Positions 1-7,109 of a DNA stretch of 52,763 nucleotides are shown in pieces. Source of the DNA: Pseudomonadota bacterium. GTDB lineage: Bacteria; Desulfobacterota; Desulfobulbia; Desulfobulbales; Desulfocapsaceae. The stretch is taken from the NCBI GenBank assembly GCA_018817385.1, contig JAHIUA010000075.1, positions 1-52,763 of the forward strand, given 5' to 3'. The notes under the pieces are model-generated. The model ran no database searches. It was not told where the DNA came from and saw only the letters and a program-made list of their open reading frames with translations. How positions within the stretch are numbered: the first letter of the stretch is position 1; each line of letters opens with the position of its first letter. The translations under genes and the position numbers were made by a program.

Positions 1-67
1 AAGTTAAGCTCTTCTGCGCCAATGGTACTGCATGGGTGACTATGTGGGAGAGTAGGACGCCGCCGAT
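1..67 (+). rRNA. rrf: 5S rRNA, 3' part only
   Basis: The first bases match the second half of a bacterial 5S rRNA: the stretch AAGTTAAGCTCTTC, then the helix IV/V region with GGGAGAGTAGGACGCCGCCG near the 3' end. The 5' half lies outside the window. A strong intrinsic terminator follows directly, as expected at the end of an rRNA operon. The exact 3' end is uncertain by a few bases. Confidence 0.88.
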
Positions 68-77
68 TTCTTTATAT

Positions 78-116
78 AAAAAGCCCCATACAGTTTTTAC
101 TGTATGGGGCTTTTTT
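78..116 (+). terminator. Intrinsic terminator of the rRNA operon
   Basis: A near-perfect hairpin, with arms at 78-94 and 99-115 around a four-base loop, ends in a run of six T. The core arm reads AGCCCCATACAGT. It lies 11 bases after the 5S rRNA. It is followed by GCGTCGT, which also follows the terminator at 2525-2563. Confidence 0.92.
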
Positions 117-141
117 GCGTCGTAACGGTTTGCGTCGTAAC

Positions 142-316
142 GGTTTGCGGTTTGCGGTTTGCGGTTTGCGGTTTGCGGTTTGCGGTGTGCGGTTTGCGGT
201 GTGCGGTTTGCGGTTTGCGGTTTGCGGTTTGCGGTGTGCGGTGTGCGGTTTGCGGTTTGCGGTTTGCGGTTTGAGGTGTGCGGTTTGAGGTTTGAGGTTT
301 GAGGTTTGCGGTGTGC
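142..316. repeat. Tandem heptamer array, 25 units of GGTTTGC type
   Basis: Twenty-five 7-bp units run without a break in phase. Most are GGTTTGC, with GGTGTGC and GGTTTGA as the only variants; the GGTTTGA units lie near the right end (268-302). A lone unit sits at 127-133. The array starts just after the rRNA terminator and ends in GGGAAAAGATCAGG, the same sequence that follows the short array at 2406-2426. The units are far too short and lack spacers for CRISPR. Heptanucleotide STRR sequences are known from cyanobacteria; whether these are equivalent is unknown. Confidence 0.95.
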
Positions 317-882
317 GGGAAAAGATCAGGGAGTTAAGGATGAAGGAGTTGGATTTTGCTCCTCCCCCCCCTACGCTACAGAAAACTGACAGTACCCCTC
401 ACACTGTTGCAGTTTGTTGAGGGAGATATGAATAGCCTGATCTTGCCACTTATAGGCTTGTTCACATTTTCGGGGACACTTCTCCTCTTTGACGACACAA
501 GTCCGGTAAGATTTCACCAAAATCACGCTTTAACTTGCTATATAGTACTTTCTGCTTATATTTTGTATCAACTACTCTATGATATTTGCAATTCCACCTT
601 ACGTGGGATAATCTCTCACATTCATACATAGGTTCATTCTCCAAATTTACCCAGTGACGGGGCTATCTTCGGAGGATGAACCTATCGTATTTCACCCCCG
701 ATCGGTAGAACCTCTCCGGGTCCTCAACTAGAAGTGGAGGGTTTATGGATACCTAAACCAGCAGATATTGCACTACCTGCAAAGAGCTCACGTTTTTTTA
801 ATCTCCTTGCTTTCCTTTCTCGATGTGATGTATATTCAACATTTTACTTATATTTTAACGTATTCTGCACACGGAAGCTATT
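317..882. other. Intergenic stretch without a convincing gene
   Basis: The first 55 bases are the heptamer-linked sequence shared with 2427-2477. The rest is AT-rich in its right half and holds only short open frames with no recognisable protein signature. A small hairpin is possible around 722-740 (CCTC-n-GAGG arms). I see no RNA gene that I can name. Confidence 0.5.
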
Positions 883-911
883 TTGAAAAAATCAAAATAG
901 TGAGATACTCT
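883..911 (+). promoter_or_regulatory. Candidate sigma70-type promoter of the VWA-OmpA gene
   Basis: TTGAAA at 883-888 and TACTCT at 906-911 are separated by 17 bases, in an AT-rich setting 55 bases before the start codon at 966. It is a reading of consensus boxes only. Confidence 0.45.
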
Positions 912-965
912 TCACCTGAGCAGAATATAAACAATACAGTTTTAAATCTGTAGAAGGAGACAAAG

Positions 966-2039
966 ATGAAACAATTGCAAACGTTTTTACTTATTTTACT
1001 TGTGGGGATAACCTTTGGTTGTGCGCTAAAAGGCCAGGTTTTTTCTGTCGACAGCAATCATCAAGAGTTGCTGAAAAATGGATATCAACAAAAAGTAGAC
1101 AATTTTCTCGTCATTTTTGACGGTTCTTCTTCAATGTGGGACATGAATGACGGTGACACAAAATTCAACCAGGCCAAAAACATCCTCCTGGGCATGAATC
1201 AAGGCATCCGCGACCTGACACTCAATGGCGGTCTACACATTATTGGCGACACTACGACAACCAAAGGTACATTAGAAAACGACAGTCTCATTTACGGCAT
1301 GACTGATTACAATTCAGCCGCATTTGCAAAGGCGGTGAACACGTTAGAGATAAATGGCCTTACCCCCATCAGTATCCCTTTGGTCAAGAGCATAAAGACC
1401 TTAGAAGAGAGTAGCGGAAAGACTGCTGTCATTGTCATTAGCGATGGCCTGCAGGTCTCCGCCGACAAGACATCTCCTGCAGATGCTGCCGCCCAGTTAA
1501 AAGCAGTTTATGGCGATCGGATCTGTATCTACACCATACTTATTGGCAATGCGACTGAAGGACAAAACACCATGGCTGCAGTTGCCAAGGCAGGAGAATG
1601 CGGTTTTGCCACCACGGGAAATGCAGTTGCCAACACTGCTGGAATGAATGATTTTATCGAAAAGGTTTTCTTTGAAAAAGTCGCTCCTCCAGTTTCCTTT
1701 AATCTCCATGTAAAATTTGACTTTGATAAGGATACCATCCGCCCCGACGCGCAAGACAATCTTGATGAAGTTGGAAGCTTTCTGGCCACCCATACTCAGA
1801 TTACTGTCACCTTGGAAGGACATACCTGTAGCATGGGTTCTGACAAATACAACCAGAATCTTTCCCAGAGACGTGCAGAAAGCGTCAAAAGATATTTGAG
1901 CCAAAAATTCTCCATCGAGTCTTCCCGCCTTACCGCCACAGGATACGGAGAATCTCGACCAATGGCTTCTAATGACACAGAAGAGGGGCGCAAACAAAAC
2001 CGTCGAGTAATGGCAACCATCACCAACGATAGAAAATAA
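966..2039 (+). CDS. Lipoprotein with VWA and OmpA-like peptidoglycan-binding domains
   Basis: A 357-residue outer-envelope lipoprotein. The N-terminus is a lipoprotein signal with a cysteine at residue 19 (ITFGC lipobox). Residues about 47-230 form a von Willebrand A domain with a complete-looking MIDAS: DGSSSMWD, a threonine in GLTPIS and the aspartate of VISDG. Residues about 245-357 are an OmpA C-terminal domain (FDFDKDTIRP, LEGHTCSMGS, LSQRRAESV, GYGESRP, NRRV) that should bind peptidoglycan. An AAGGAGA ribosome site precedes the ATG. The likely role is a metal-dependent protein-binding module tethered between outer membrane and cell wall; the partner is not evident. The gene stands alone between the heptamer array and the rearranged 2113-2570 segment and shows no sign of damage itself. 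Confidence 0.88.
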   Translation: MKQLQTFLLILLVGITFGCALKGQVFSVDSNHQELLKNGYQQKVDNFLVIFDGSSSMWDMNDGDTKFNQAKNILLGMNQGIRDLTLNGGLHIIGDTTTTKGTLENDSLIYGMTDYNSAAFAKAVNTLEINGLTPISIPLVKSIKTLEESSGKTAVIVISDGLQVSADKTSPADAAAQLKAVYGDRICIYTILIGNATEGQNTMAAVAKAGECGFATTGNAVANTAGMNDFIEKVFFEKVAPPVSFNLHVKFDFDKDTIRPDAQDNLDEVGSFLATHTQITVTLEGHTCSMGSDKYNQNLSQRRAESVKRYLSQKFSIESSRLTATGYGESRPMASNDTEEGRKQNRRVMATITNDRK

Positions 2040-2112
2040 AGGACACCATCTGTAAGGGCTTGTGAGACTCTTGTAACGTTATTTTTTATTGTAAACTGGA
2101 GCTCTGAAAAAA

Positions 2113-2139
2113 GACGGGAAGCAGAATCTGCTTCCCGTC
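2113..2139 (-). terminator. Terminator, best oriented on the minus strand
   Basis: A perfect hairpin (arms GACGGGAAGCAGA and TCTGCTTCCCGTC). The T-run (six T) follows it only when read on the minus strand, directly after the stop of the outer-membrane-protein remnant at 2181. It probably belonged to that lost gene; it may also stop transcripts from 966-2039. Confidence 0.8.
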
Positions 2140-2180
2140 CTATACATGCGTACCTATCGGTGACAGGCTATTCAGGAGTG

Positions 2181-2303
2181 TTAAAATACAAAGCCCACAC
2201 CCAACAAGGTAACCACTTGATTTCCGTCACTTCTTGTTTCTTTTATGTCATCAAAGAACCATTCGTAACGATACTTAACCATTACAAATGTATTGTCACT
2301 GAC
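2181..2303 (-). pseudogene. C-terminal remnant of an outer-membrane beta-barrel protein
   Basis: Read on the minus strand, 40 or so codons end in a stop at 2181. The translation includes VKYRYEWFFDD and closes with VVTLLGVGFVF. The alternating hydrophobic pattern and terminal phenylalanine are typical of the last strand (beta-signal) of an outer-membrane barrel. The frame cannot be extended upstream because the sequence changes at 2304 into a 23S rRNA fragment. I therefore call it a truncated remnant left by a rearrangement. The barrel family cannot be told from so short a piece. Confidence 0.7.
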
Positions 2304-2400
2304 TGTCCCGGGACGTTTAGTCCCCTTAAGGCTCGTTGAAGACTACAACGTTGATAGGTCGGGTATGGAAGTGTTGCAATACATGGAGCTTACCGATACT
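2304..2400 (+). rRNA. Fragment of the 3' end of 23S rRNA (non-functional)
   Basis: About 97 bases match the conserved 3' end of bacterial 23S rRNA: CGTTGAAGACTACAACGTTG, GATAGGTCGGGT, then AGCTTACCGATACT. It lacks everything upstream, breaks off before the usual 3' end, and abuts the outer-membrane-protein remnant on one side and heptamer repeats on the other. It is a recombination scar, not a working rRNA gene. Confidence 0.85.
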
Positions 2401-2405
2401 ATTGC

Positions 2406-2426
2406 GGTGTGCGGTGTGCGGTTTGC
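2406..2426. repeat. Short heptamer array, 3 units
   Basis: GGTGTGC, GGTGTGC, GGTTTGC in phase, fused to the cut end of the 23S fragment. The next 50 bases (GGGAAAAGATCAGGG through TTGGATTTTGCTCC) closely match the sequence after the long array at 142-316, so array plus flank is a shared unit. Confidence 0.9.
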
Positions 2427-2524
2427 GGGAAAAGATCAGGGCGCTAAAGATGAAGGATTTGGATTTTGCTCCCCCCCTTCCCTTCCCCATTTCGCTTTCG
2501 ATTTCAGATCTGGATTTTCCAGAC

Positions 2525-2563
2525 AAAAAGCCCCCGGCAGGATTTTCCTGCCGGGGGCTTTTT
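2525..2563 (+). terminator. Strong intrinsic terminator
   Basis: Perfect 18-base arms at 2525-2542 and 2546-2563 around a TTT loop (core GCCCCCGGCAGGA). It is flanked by GCGTCGT, as is the rRNA terminator at 78-116. No intact gene lies directly before it, so it looks like a leftover of a displaced rRNA operon end. Confidence 0.88.
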
Positions 2564-2668
2564 GCGTCGTCTGCGGTTTTCTCTCTACTCAGGGCAGAGA
2601 TGACCGTTGTCCCCCTAAGGTTGCAGTGTTAGAGATGCAGGGCAACAACCTGATCTTTATTCATTTCC

Positions 2669-2726
2669 CGCATACCGCATACCTAAAACCGCATACCGCA
2701 TACCTTTTTACCGCAACCCGCAACCC
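2669..2726. repeat. Inverted and diverged heptamer-like cluster
   Basis: Read on the minus strand this stretch holds GGTATGC units in two pairs plus GGTTGC-like units. It is a variant of the heptamers at 142-316 in opposite orientation. It lies in the leader region before the nucleotidyltransferase gene at 2841. Confidence 0.65.
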
Positions 2727-2840
2727 ACTCACCGTTTCCTTGACAGTTTATTTTTTTCCGACTACTACTTTTGCCTATCAAACCAAATGGTTCCTGTGGG
2801 AGTCCATTTACAATAACTTTATTCCATTCAAGGTTTTTTA

Positions 2841-3857
2841 ATGACACATGCAACTCTCTCTCTTGTCCTGCTCGCTGCTGGCAAGGGAACACGAATGAAA
2901 TCAAATAAGGCAAAAGTCCTGCATGAACTTTTCTATGCGCCCATGCTCCACCATGTTCTGCATGCTGTATCCCCTTTACAGGCCGAAAAAACAGTCGTGG
3001 TCGTCGGTCATCAAAAAGAAGCGGTGGAAGAAAGTCTCGCTGGTTTTTCTGTGGATACCGTAGTTCAGAAAGAACAACTGGGAACCGGGCATGCCGTTCT
3101 CTGCAGCAAACCTGTTTTGGCAGAGATGAAAGGTACCATTATGATTCTCTGCGGCGATACCCCGCTTATCCGCTCCGAGACCCTGCAAGCCATGCTTACC
3201 GCCCATACGCAATGTGAAGCGGTACTCACAGTAATGACCACAATACTCGACAATCCTAGCCATTATGGTCGAATTATCTGTGATAACGAGGGAATGGTCC
3301 TTTCAATTGTCGAAGAAAAAGATGCTAATCCAAGGGAGAAAAAAATACAGGAAATCAACGCCGGTATTTACTGTGTCGATGCCGAATTTCTTTTTAGCCA
3401 TCTTCTCGCTATTGGCACCGATAACAGTCAAGGCGAAATTTACCTCACAGATATTGTCTCTCTTGCGGTGGAAGATGGACACCCCGTCCACAAATTTATC
3501 AATCCTGTCCCACAGGATGTTCTCGGTGTCAACTCCCGTGTTGAACTTGCTGAGGCACAGCGCGAACTGCAACTGCGGAGGAACAGGGTGCTGATGCTTA
3601 ATGGTGTCGGTATGATCTCTCCTGAGACCACTCTGGTCTCTCCCCAGACAACCATAGATCAAGATGTCACCCTTCACCCAGGTGTCCAACTCAGTGGTGA
3701 GTCAACCATCTCTACCGGCTGTGTCATTGAGACAGGAGCGCTTCTCCATAATGTCACTCTCGCCGCTGACTGTCGAATAGGAGCCTACAGCTGTCTGAAT
3801 GGATGCAGTCTGCAACCAAAGAGTATCATTCCTCCTCATACCAGTTCCTGCTCATAG
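2841..3857 (+). CDS. GlmU-like nucleotidyltransferase, shortened
   Basis: 338 residues. Residues 1 to about 230 are the sugar-1-phosphate uridylyltransferase domain of GlmU: LAAGKGTRMKS (nucleotide-binding loop), KVLHEL, QLGTGHAV, ILCGDTPLI and EINAGIYC. The C-terminal part has only a few left-handed beta-helix turns (TTLVSPQTTIDQDVTLHPGV onward) and then stops, whereas full GlmU is about 450 residues with an acetyltransferase active site. The acetyltransferase histidine and lysine region is absent. It probably makes a UDP- or other NDP-sugar from a sugar-1-phosphate; substrate unknown. A weak AAGG precedes the ATG. The stop is 22 bases before thiF, so the thi genes may be co-transcribed with it. 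Confidence 0.75.
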   Translation: MTHATLSLVLLAAGKGTRMKSNKAKVLHELFYAPMLHHVLHAVSPLQAEKTVVVVGHQKEAVEESLAGFSVDTVVQKEQLGTGHAVLCSKPVLAEMKGTIMILCGDTPLIRSETLQAMLTAHTQCEAVLTVMTTILDNPSHYGRIICDNEGMVLSIVEEKDANPREKKIQEINAGIYCVDAEFLFSHLLAIGTDNSQGEIYLTDIVSLAVEDGHPVHKFINPVPQDVLGVNSRVELAEAQRELQLRRNRVLMLNGVGMISPETTLVSPQTTIDQDVTLHPGVQLSGESTISTGCVIETGALLHNVTLAADCRIGAYSCLNGCSLQPKSIIPPHTSSCS

Positions 3858-3879
3858 TAGTTCCTGCTTCGGATTGCCC

Positions 3880-4704
3880 ATGCTCCTTGTCAACGAACAC
3901 CCTGTTACCTTGCCACACGCCACTAAGCTGACCATCGGCGAGCTTGCTGCTCTCCACAAACCTGGTGCCGATATCTTTATTGTCAATGGTTACCCGGTAT
4001 CAGCCGAGACTCTGGTCAAGGATGGAGATACCTGCACCCTGATACGCAGAGGAGAAATCCCCACAGGAGAAGAACTGGAGGCCTTACTGGCAGCCAGGCA
4101 TACCCCCGGTATCCACTCTAAAATAAAAACAGGTTGTATCGCCATTCTCGGTCTCGGCGGACTCGGTTCAACCGTTGCCGGGGCAATGGCAAAAATCGGT
4201 ATTGGCAAGATGCTCATATCCGATTATGATAGGGTTGAACCAAGCAATCTCAATCGCCAACACTATTTTGTCGATCAGATTGGCATGATGAAAACCAGAG
4301 CATTGAAGGACAATCTTCTTCGGATGAACCCTTCGCTTTCTTTGCAACTGATTGAAGAACAATTGACAGAATCTAACCTGGCCCTTTTTTTTAGGCATGT
4401 TGATGTCCTGATTGAATGTTTTGATGATCCAGCCATGAAGGCTGCCACACTCCGTTCCGTACTCAGCCAGATGCCGAATGTTGCCTATGTTGGATCTTCC
4501 GGTATGGCAGGATATGGCGAAAATAACAGCATTCTTACCAGGATGATTCGGCCGGGTATCTATATCGTCGGCGACGAAACATCTGCAGCGCAACCGGGAC
4601 AAGGTCTGATGGCACCGCGAGTTGGAATCGCAGCTCATCACCAGGCAAACCAGGCCCTACGGTTGCTGCTGGAAGCTGATCCTGGACGTATCTCTGGCCA
4701 ATAG
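3880..4704 (+). CDS. thiF: ThiF-family sulfur-carrier adenylyltransferase with ThiS-like N-terminus
   Basis: 274 residues from the ATG at 3880; an upstream in-frame ATG at 3799 would overlap the previous gene and adds no family sequence. Residues 1-60 resemble a ThiS/MoaD ubiquitin fold without the C-terminal glycine pair. The rest is an E1-like ThiF domain: GLGGLGSTVA (ATP loop), SDYDRVEPSNLNRQHY and MKTRALKDNL. Known role: ThiF adenylates the ThiS C-terminus so that it can be loaded with sulfur for thiazole synthesis. No CxxC zinc pairs are seen, as in the shorter ThiF family 2. It is followed at a 64-base gap by thiS, then thiG and thiH. Confidence 0.85.
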   Translation: MLLVNEHPVTLPHATKLTIGELAALHKPGADIFIVNGYPVSAETLVKDGDTCTLIRRGEIPTGEELEALLAARHTPGIHSKIKTGCIAILGLGGLGSTVAGAMAKIGIGKMLISDYDRVEPSNLNRQHYFVDQIGMMKTRALKDNLLRMNPSLSLQLIEEQLTESNLALFFRHVDVLIECFDDPAMKAATLRSVLSQMPNVAYVGSSGMAGYGENNSILTRMIRPGIYIVGDETSAAQPGQGLMAPRVGIAAHHQANQALRLLLEADPGRISGQ

Positions 4705-4768
4705 ATGAGGAAGGCCAGCAAGCCATCGGCCGCCTCAAAAGCCTGAACTTGTACCTTACGCAAACAGA

Positions 4769-4969
4769 ATGAACATCACCCTCAACGGTACGCAAAAGGT
4801 TTTTCCTTCTGCCCACACTCTCAGCCAGCTTCTGGCCGATCTCCAGCTTCCGCCAGAAACCATAGTCGTCGAGTTAAATACCCTGATCATCCAGCCAGAC
4901 TGCTACAGTGAAACCACTCTCTCTGAGGGAGATACAGTGGAAATAATACGATTTGTGGGAGGCGGCTGA
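4769..4969 (+). CDS. thiS: Sulfur carrier protein ThiS
   Basis: 66 residues, the usual ThiS size, beginning MNITLNG and ending in RFVGGG. The terminal diglycine is the site that ThiF adenylates and that carries the thiocarboxylate. The stop is one base before the thiG start at 4971, indicating tight coupling. Only a weak ribosome-binding site is visible. Confidence 0.93.
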   Translation: MNITLNGTQKVFPSAHTLSQLLADLQLPPETIVVELNTLIIQPDCYSETTLSEGDTVEIIRFVGGG

Positions 4970-4970
4970 C

Positions 4971-5753
4971 ATGTTGACCATCGCCGGAACTGAATTCAGC
5001 TCCCGACTCTTTCTCGGGACCGGGAAGTTTTCCTCTTCCGCTGTCATGGCCAAGGCCATAGAAGCATCCGCTTGCCAAATGGTTACTGTCGCCTTGCGTC
5101 GGGTGGATTTGCAAAACCCTGATGACGACATCATGAAGGCCTTGAGCCAGCGAGCCTATACCTTTCTACCCAACACCTCCGGGGCCAGAAACGCCGATGA
5201 AGCCATTCGTCTGGCCCGTCTTGCCCGAGCAGCCTCCGGCTCCTCCTGGCTCAAACTCGAGGTGACACCTGATCCCAGAACCCTCTTACCTGACCCGATT
5301 GAGACCCTGCGTGCTACCGAAGTGCTGGTCAAAGAGGGTTTCATCGTCTTGCCGTATATGAACGCAGATCCTATCCTGGCCCTGAGACTTCAAGATGCAG
5401 GCGCCGCCGCAGTCATGCCCCTGGGTTCCCCCATTGGCACCAACCAGGGTATCCTCACTGACTTTCAGATAGAAATTATCATTGAGCAGGCCAGGGTTCC
5501 TGTTGTAGTGGATGCGGGCATTGGGGCACCTTCTCATGCCGCCTATGCCATGGAGATGGGTGCGGATGCAGTTCTCGTCAACACCGCCATATCCGTGGCC
5601 GGAGACCCAGTCGCCATGGCGGCAGCCTTTGCCAAGGCAGTGGAAGCCGGCAGAACCGCCTTCGAAGCAGGGATGGGGCAACGCAGTAAACAGGCCAGGG
5701 CGTCTTCTCCTGAGAGTGGTACCCTCTCTTCTCATCTTGAATTCCTCTCCTGA
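4971..5753 (+). CDS. thiG: Thiazole synthase ThiG
   Basis: 260 residues from the ATG right after thiS; an in-frame start 18 bases upstream would run into thiS. The TIM-barrel sequence is typical: [19 protein letters not shown] at the start, SSWLKLEV with the Schiff-base lysine at residue 95, the phosphate-binding region [13 protein letters not shown], and [20 protein letters not shown]. It condenses deoxyxylulose 5-phosphate, dehydroglycine and ThiS thiocarboxylate to the thiazole of thiamine. thiH follows four bases after the stop. No TPP riboswitch was seen upstream of the cluster. Confidence 0.95.
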   Translation: MLTIAGTEFSSRLFLGTGKFSSSAVMAKAIEASACQMVTVALRRVDLQNPDDDIMKALSQRAYTFLPNTSGARNADEAIRLARLARAASGSSWLKLEVTPDPRTLLPDPIETLRATEVLVKEGFIVLPYMNADPILALRLQDAGAAAVMPLGSPIGTNQGILTDFQIEIIIEQARVPVVVDAGIGAPSHAAYAMEMGADAVLVNTAISVAGDPVAMAAAFAKAVEAGRTAFEAGMGQRSKQARASSPESGTLSSHLEFLS

Positions 5754-5757
5754 GCGC

Positions 5758-6861
5758 ATGTTCGAGCCTCCTGATTTCACACAACTCAGTGCCCAGATCC
5801 ACTGCAGTACGGAAGCCGACGTAAAAAAGGCCTTGGCTTGCAAACGGCCTGATCTGAAGGACCTTGCCGCCCTCCTTTCTCCAGCAGCCGAATCCTCACT
5901 CCCCCAGATGGCAGCACGGGCATCGACAATCACCCTCAACAGATTTGGTAAGACGACACAACTGTATGCCCCCCTCTATCTTTCCAACTACTGTACCAAT
6001 CACTGTGTCTATTGCGGATTTTCAGCAAACAATCATATCAAACGAAAATGTCTGACCTTGGATGAGGCTGAAAAAGAGGCCGAAATTCTCCATGAGCGCG
6101 GCTTTCAACACATCCTTCTCGTCTCAGGTGAAGCTGAAAATGCTGTTGACATCGACTATATGGAAGCCATTGCGCGGCGCTTGCGCAACAATTTTGCAGC
6201 AGTTTCAATCGAAATTCAACCCCTGTCCAGAGAAGAGTATCATCGACTTTTTGTCGCTGGAATTACGGCCGTAGCCGTTTACCAGGAAACCTATAATCGA
6301 GAGCTCTATAACGAAGTACACCTCTCTGGTAAAAAACGCGACTACGACTTCCGCCTGGAAACACCTGCCCGAGCCGCTGCCGCCGGCATGCGTGAAGTCG
6401 GCATTGGTTCCCTCCTCGGCCTTTCCGAGTGGCGTACTGAAGGACTGACCCTTGCCTACCATCTCCACTGGTTACGCAAACAATTCTGGTCCACAGCCTT
6501 TACTGTCTCCTTTCCCCGCCTGCGACCAGCAACCGGAGAATTGGAGCCCCTGCAACCGGTTTCCGAACGCAACCTCAGTCAACTCATCTTTGCCCTCCGC
6601 CTCTTCGATGCCGACGTCGGCCTCCTCGTCTCCACCCGGGAGGAAGCCCGTTACCGTGACGGCATGATAGGTCTCGGCCCCACCCGCTACTCTGCAGGTT
6701 CCTGTACAGCCCCGGGAGGCTATGGAAACGACACCTCTGAAGGGGAGCAGTTCAGTGTTGGAGACCACAGATCTCTGAAAGAGGTCTGTGAGGCAATCAG
6801 GCAAAAAGGTTTTGATCCTGTTTATAAAGATTGGGACAGCGAATTTCAACATGCTCTATGA
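5758..6861 (+). CDS. thiH: 2-iminoacetate synthase ThiH (radical SAM)
   Basis: 367 residues from the ATG at 5758, which fits the family length; longer in-frame starts lie inside thiG and are rejected. The radical SAM signature is CTNHCVYC near residue 80, and the rest follows ThiH closely (YQETYNRELYNEVHLSGKK, GIGSLLGL, SFPRLRPATG, SAGSCTAPGGYG). Known reaction: cleavage of tyrosine to dehydroglycine (2-iminoacetate) and p-cresol with SAM. This is the anaerobic route, in keeping with the presumed lifestyle. It closes the thiF-S-G-H cluster; thiC, thiD and thiE are not in the window. Confidence 0.94.
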   Translation: MFEPPDFTQLSAQIHCSTEADVKKALACKRPDLKDLAALLSPAAESSLPQMAARASTITLNRFGKTTQLYAPLYLSNYCTNHCVYCGFSANNHIKRKCLTLDEAEKEAEILHERGFQHILLVSGEAENAVDIDYMEAIARRLRNNFAAVSIEIQPLSREEYHRLFVAGITAVAVYQETYNRELYNEVHLSGKKRDYDFRLETPARAAAAGMREVGIGSLLGLSEWRTEGLTLAYHLHWLRKQFWSTAFTVSFPRLRPATGELEPLQPVSERNLSQLIFALRLFDADVGLLVSTREEARYRDGMIGLGPTRYSAGSCTAPGGYGNDTSEGEQFSVGDHRSLKEVCEAIRQKGFDPVYKDWDSEFQHAL

Positions 6862-7109
6862 AAATGCCATATCCTCATCGAGGCTGACAGCCTGAATCCA
6901 TCTTCAATCTATCAGCAATGAATAGGGCATAGAGTCTGGGCAAAATTGAGACAGTTTTTTCTCAGTCAAGGCCTGCAATAAAGGGAAGCGCAGCCAGGCG
7001 ACTGATACTGAAAACAAATTTTCGGCCAACAAAGAGTTAGGAAAAAAGAGCCAACTATGGACAGACACTAACTATTAATCCAGTTTCTTCTACTTAAACG
7101 GAGCAAATT

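Noticed and set aside
142-316. CRISPR array
   Set aside because: Units are 7 bp with no unique spacers and there is no cas gene.
356-631. Open frame of 91 codons after the heptamer array
   Set aside because: Starts inside the repeat-linked sequence, has no protein family signal and no ribosome-binding site.
2293-2841. Open frame of 182 codons
   Set aside because: It runs through the 23S rRNA fragment, heptamers and a terminator, so it cannot be a real gene.
2580-3879. TPP riboswitch before the thi cluster
   Set aside because: No CTGAGA-type core and matching partner helix was found in the leader of the GlmU-like gene or of thiF.
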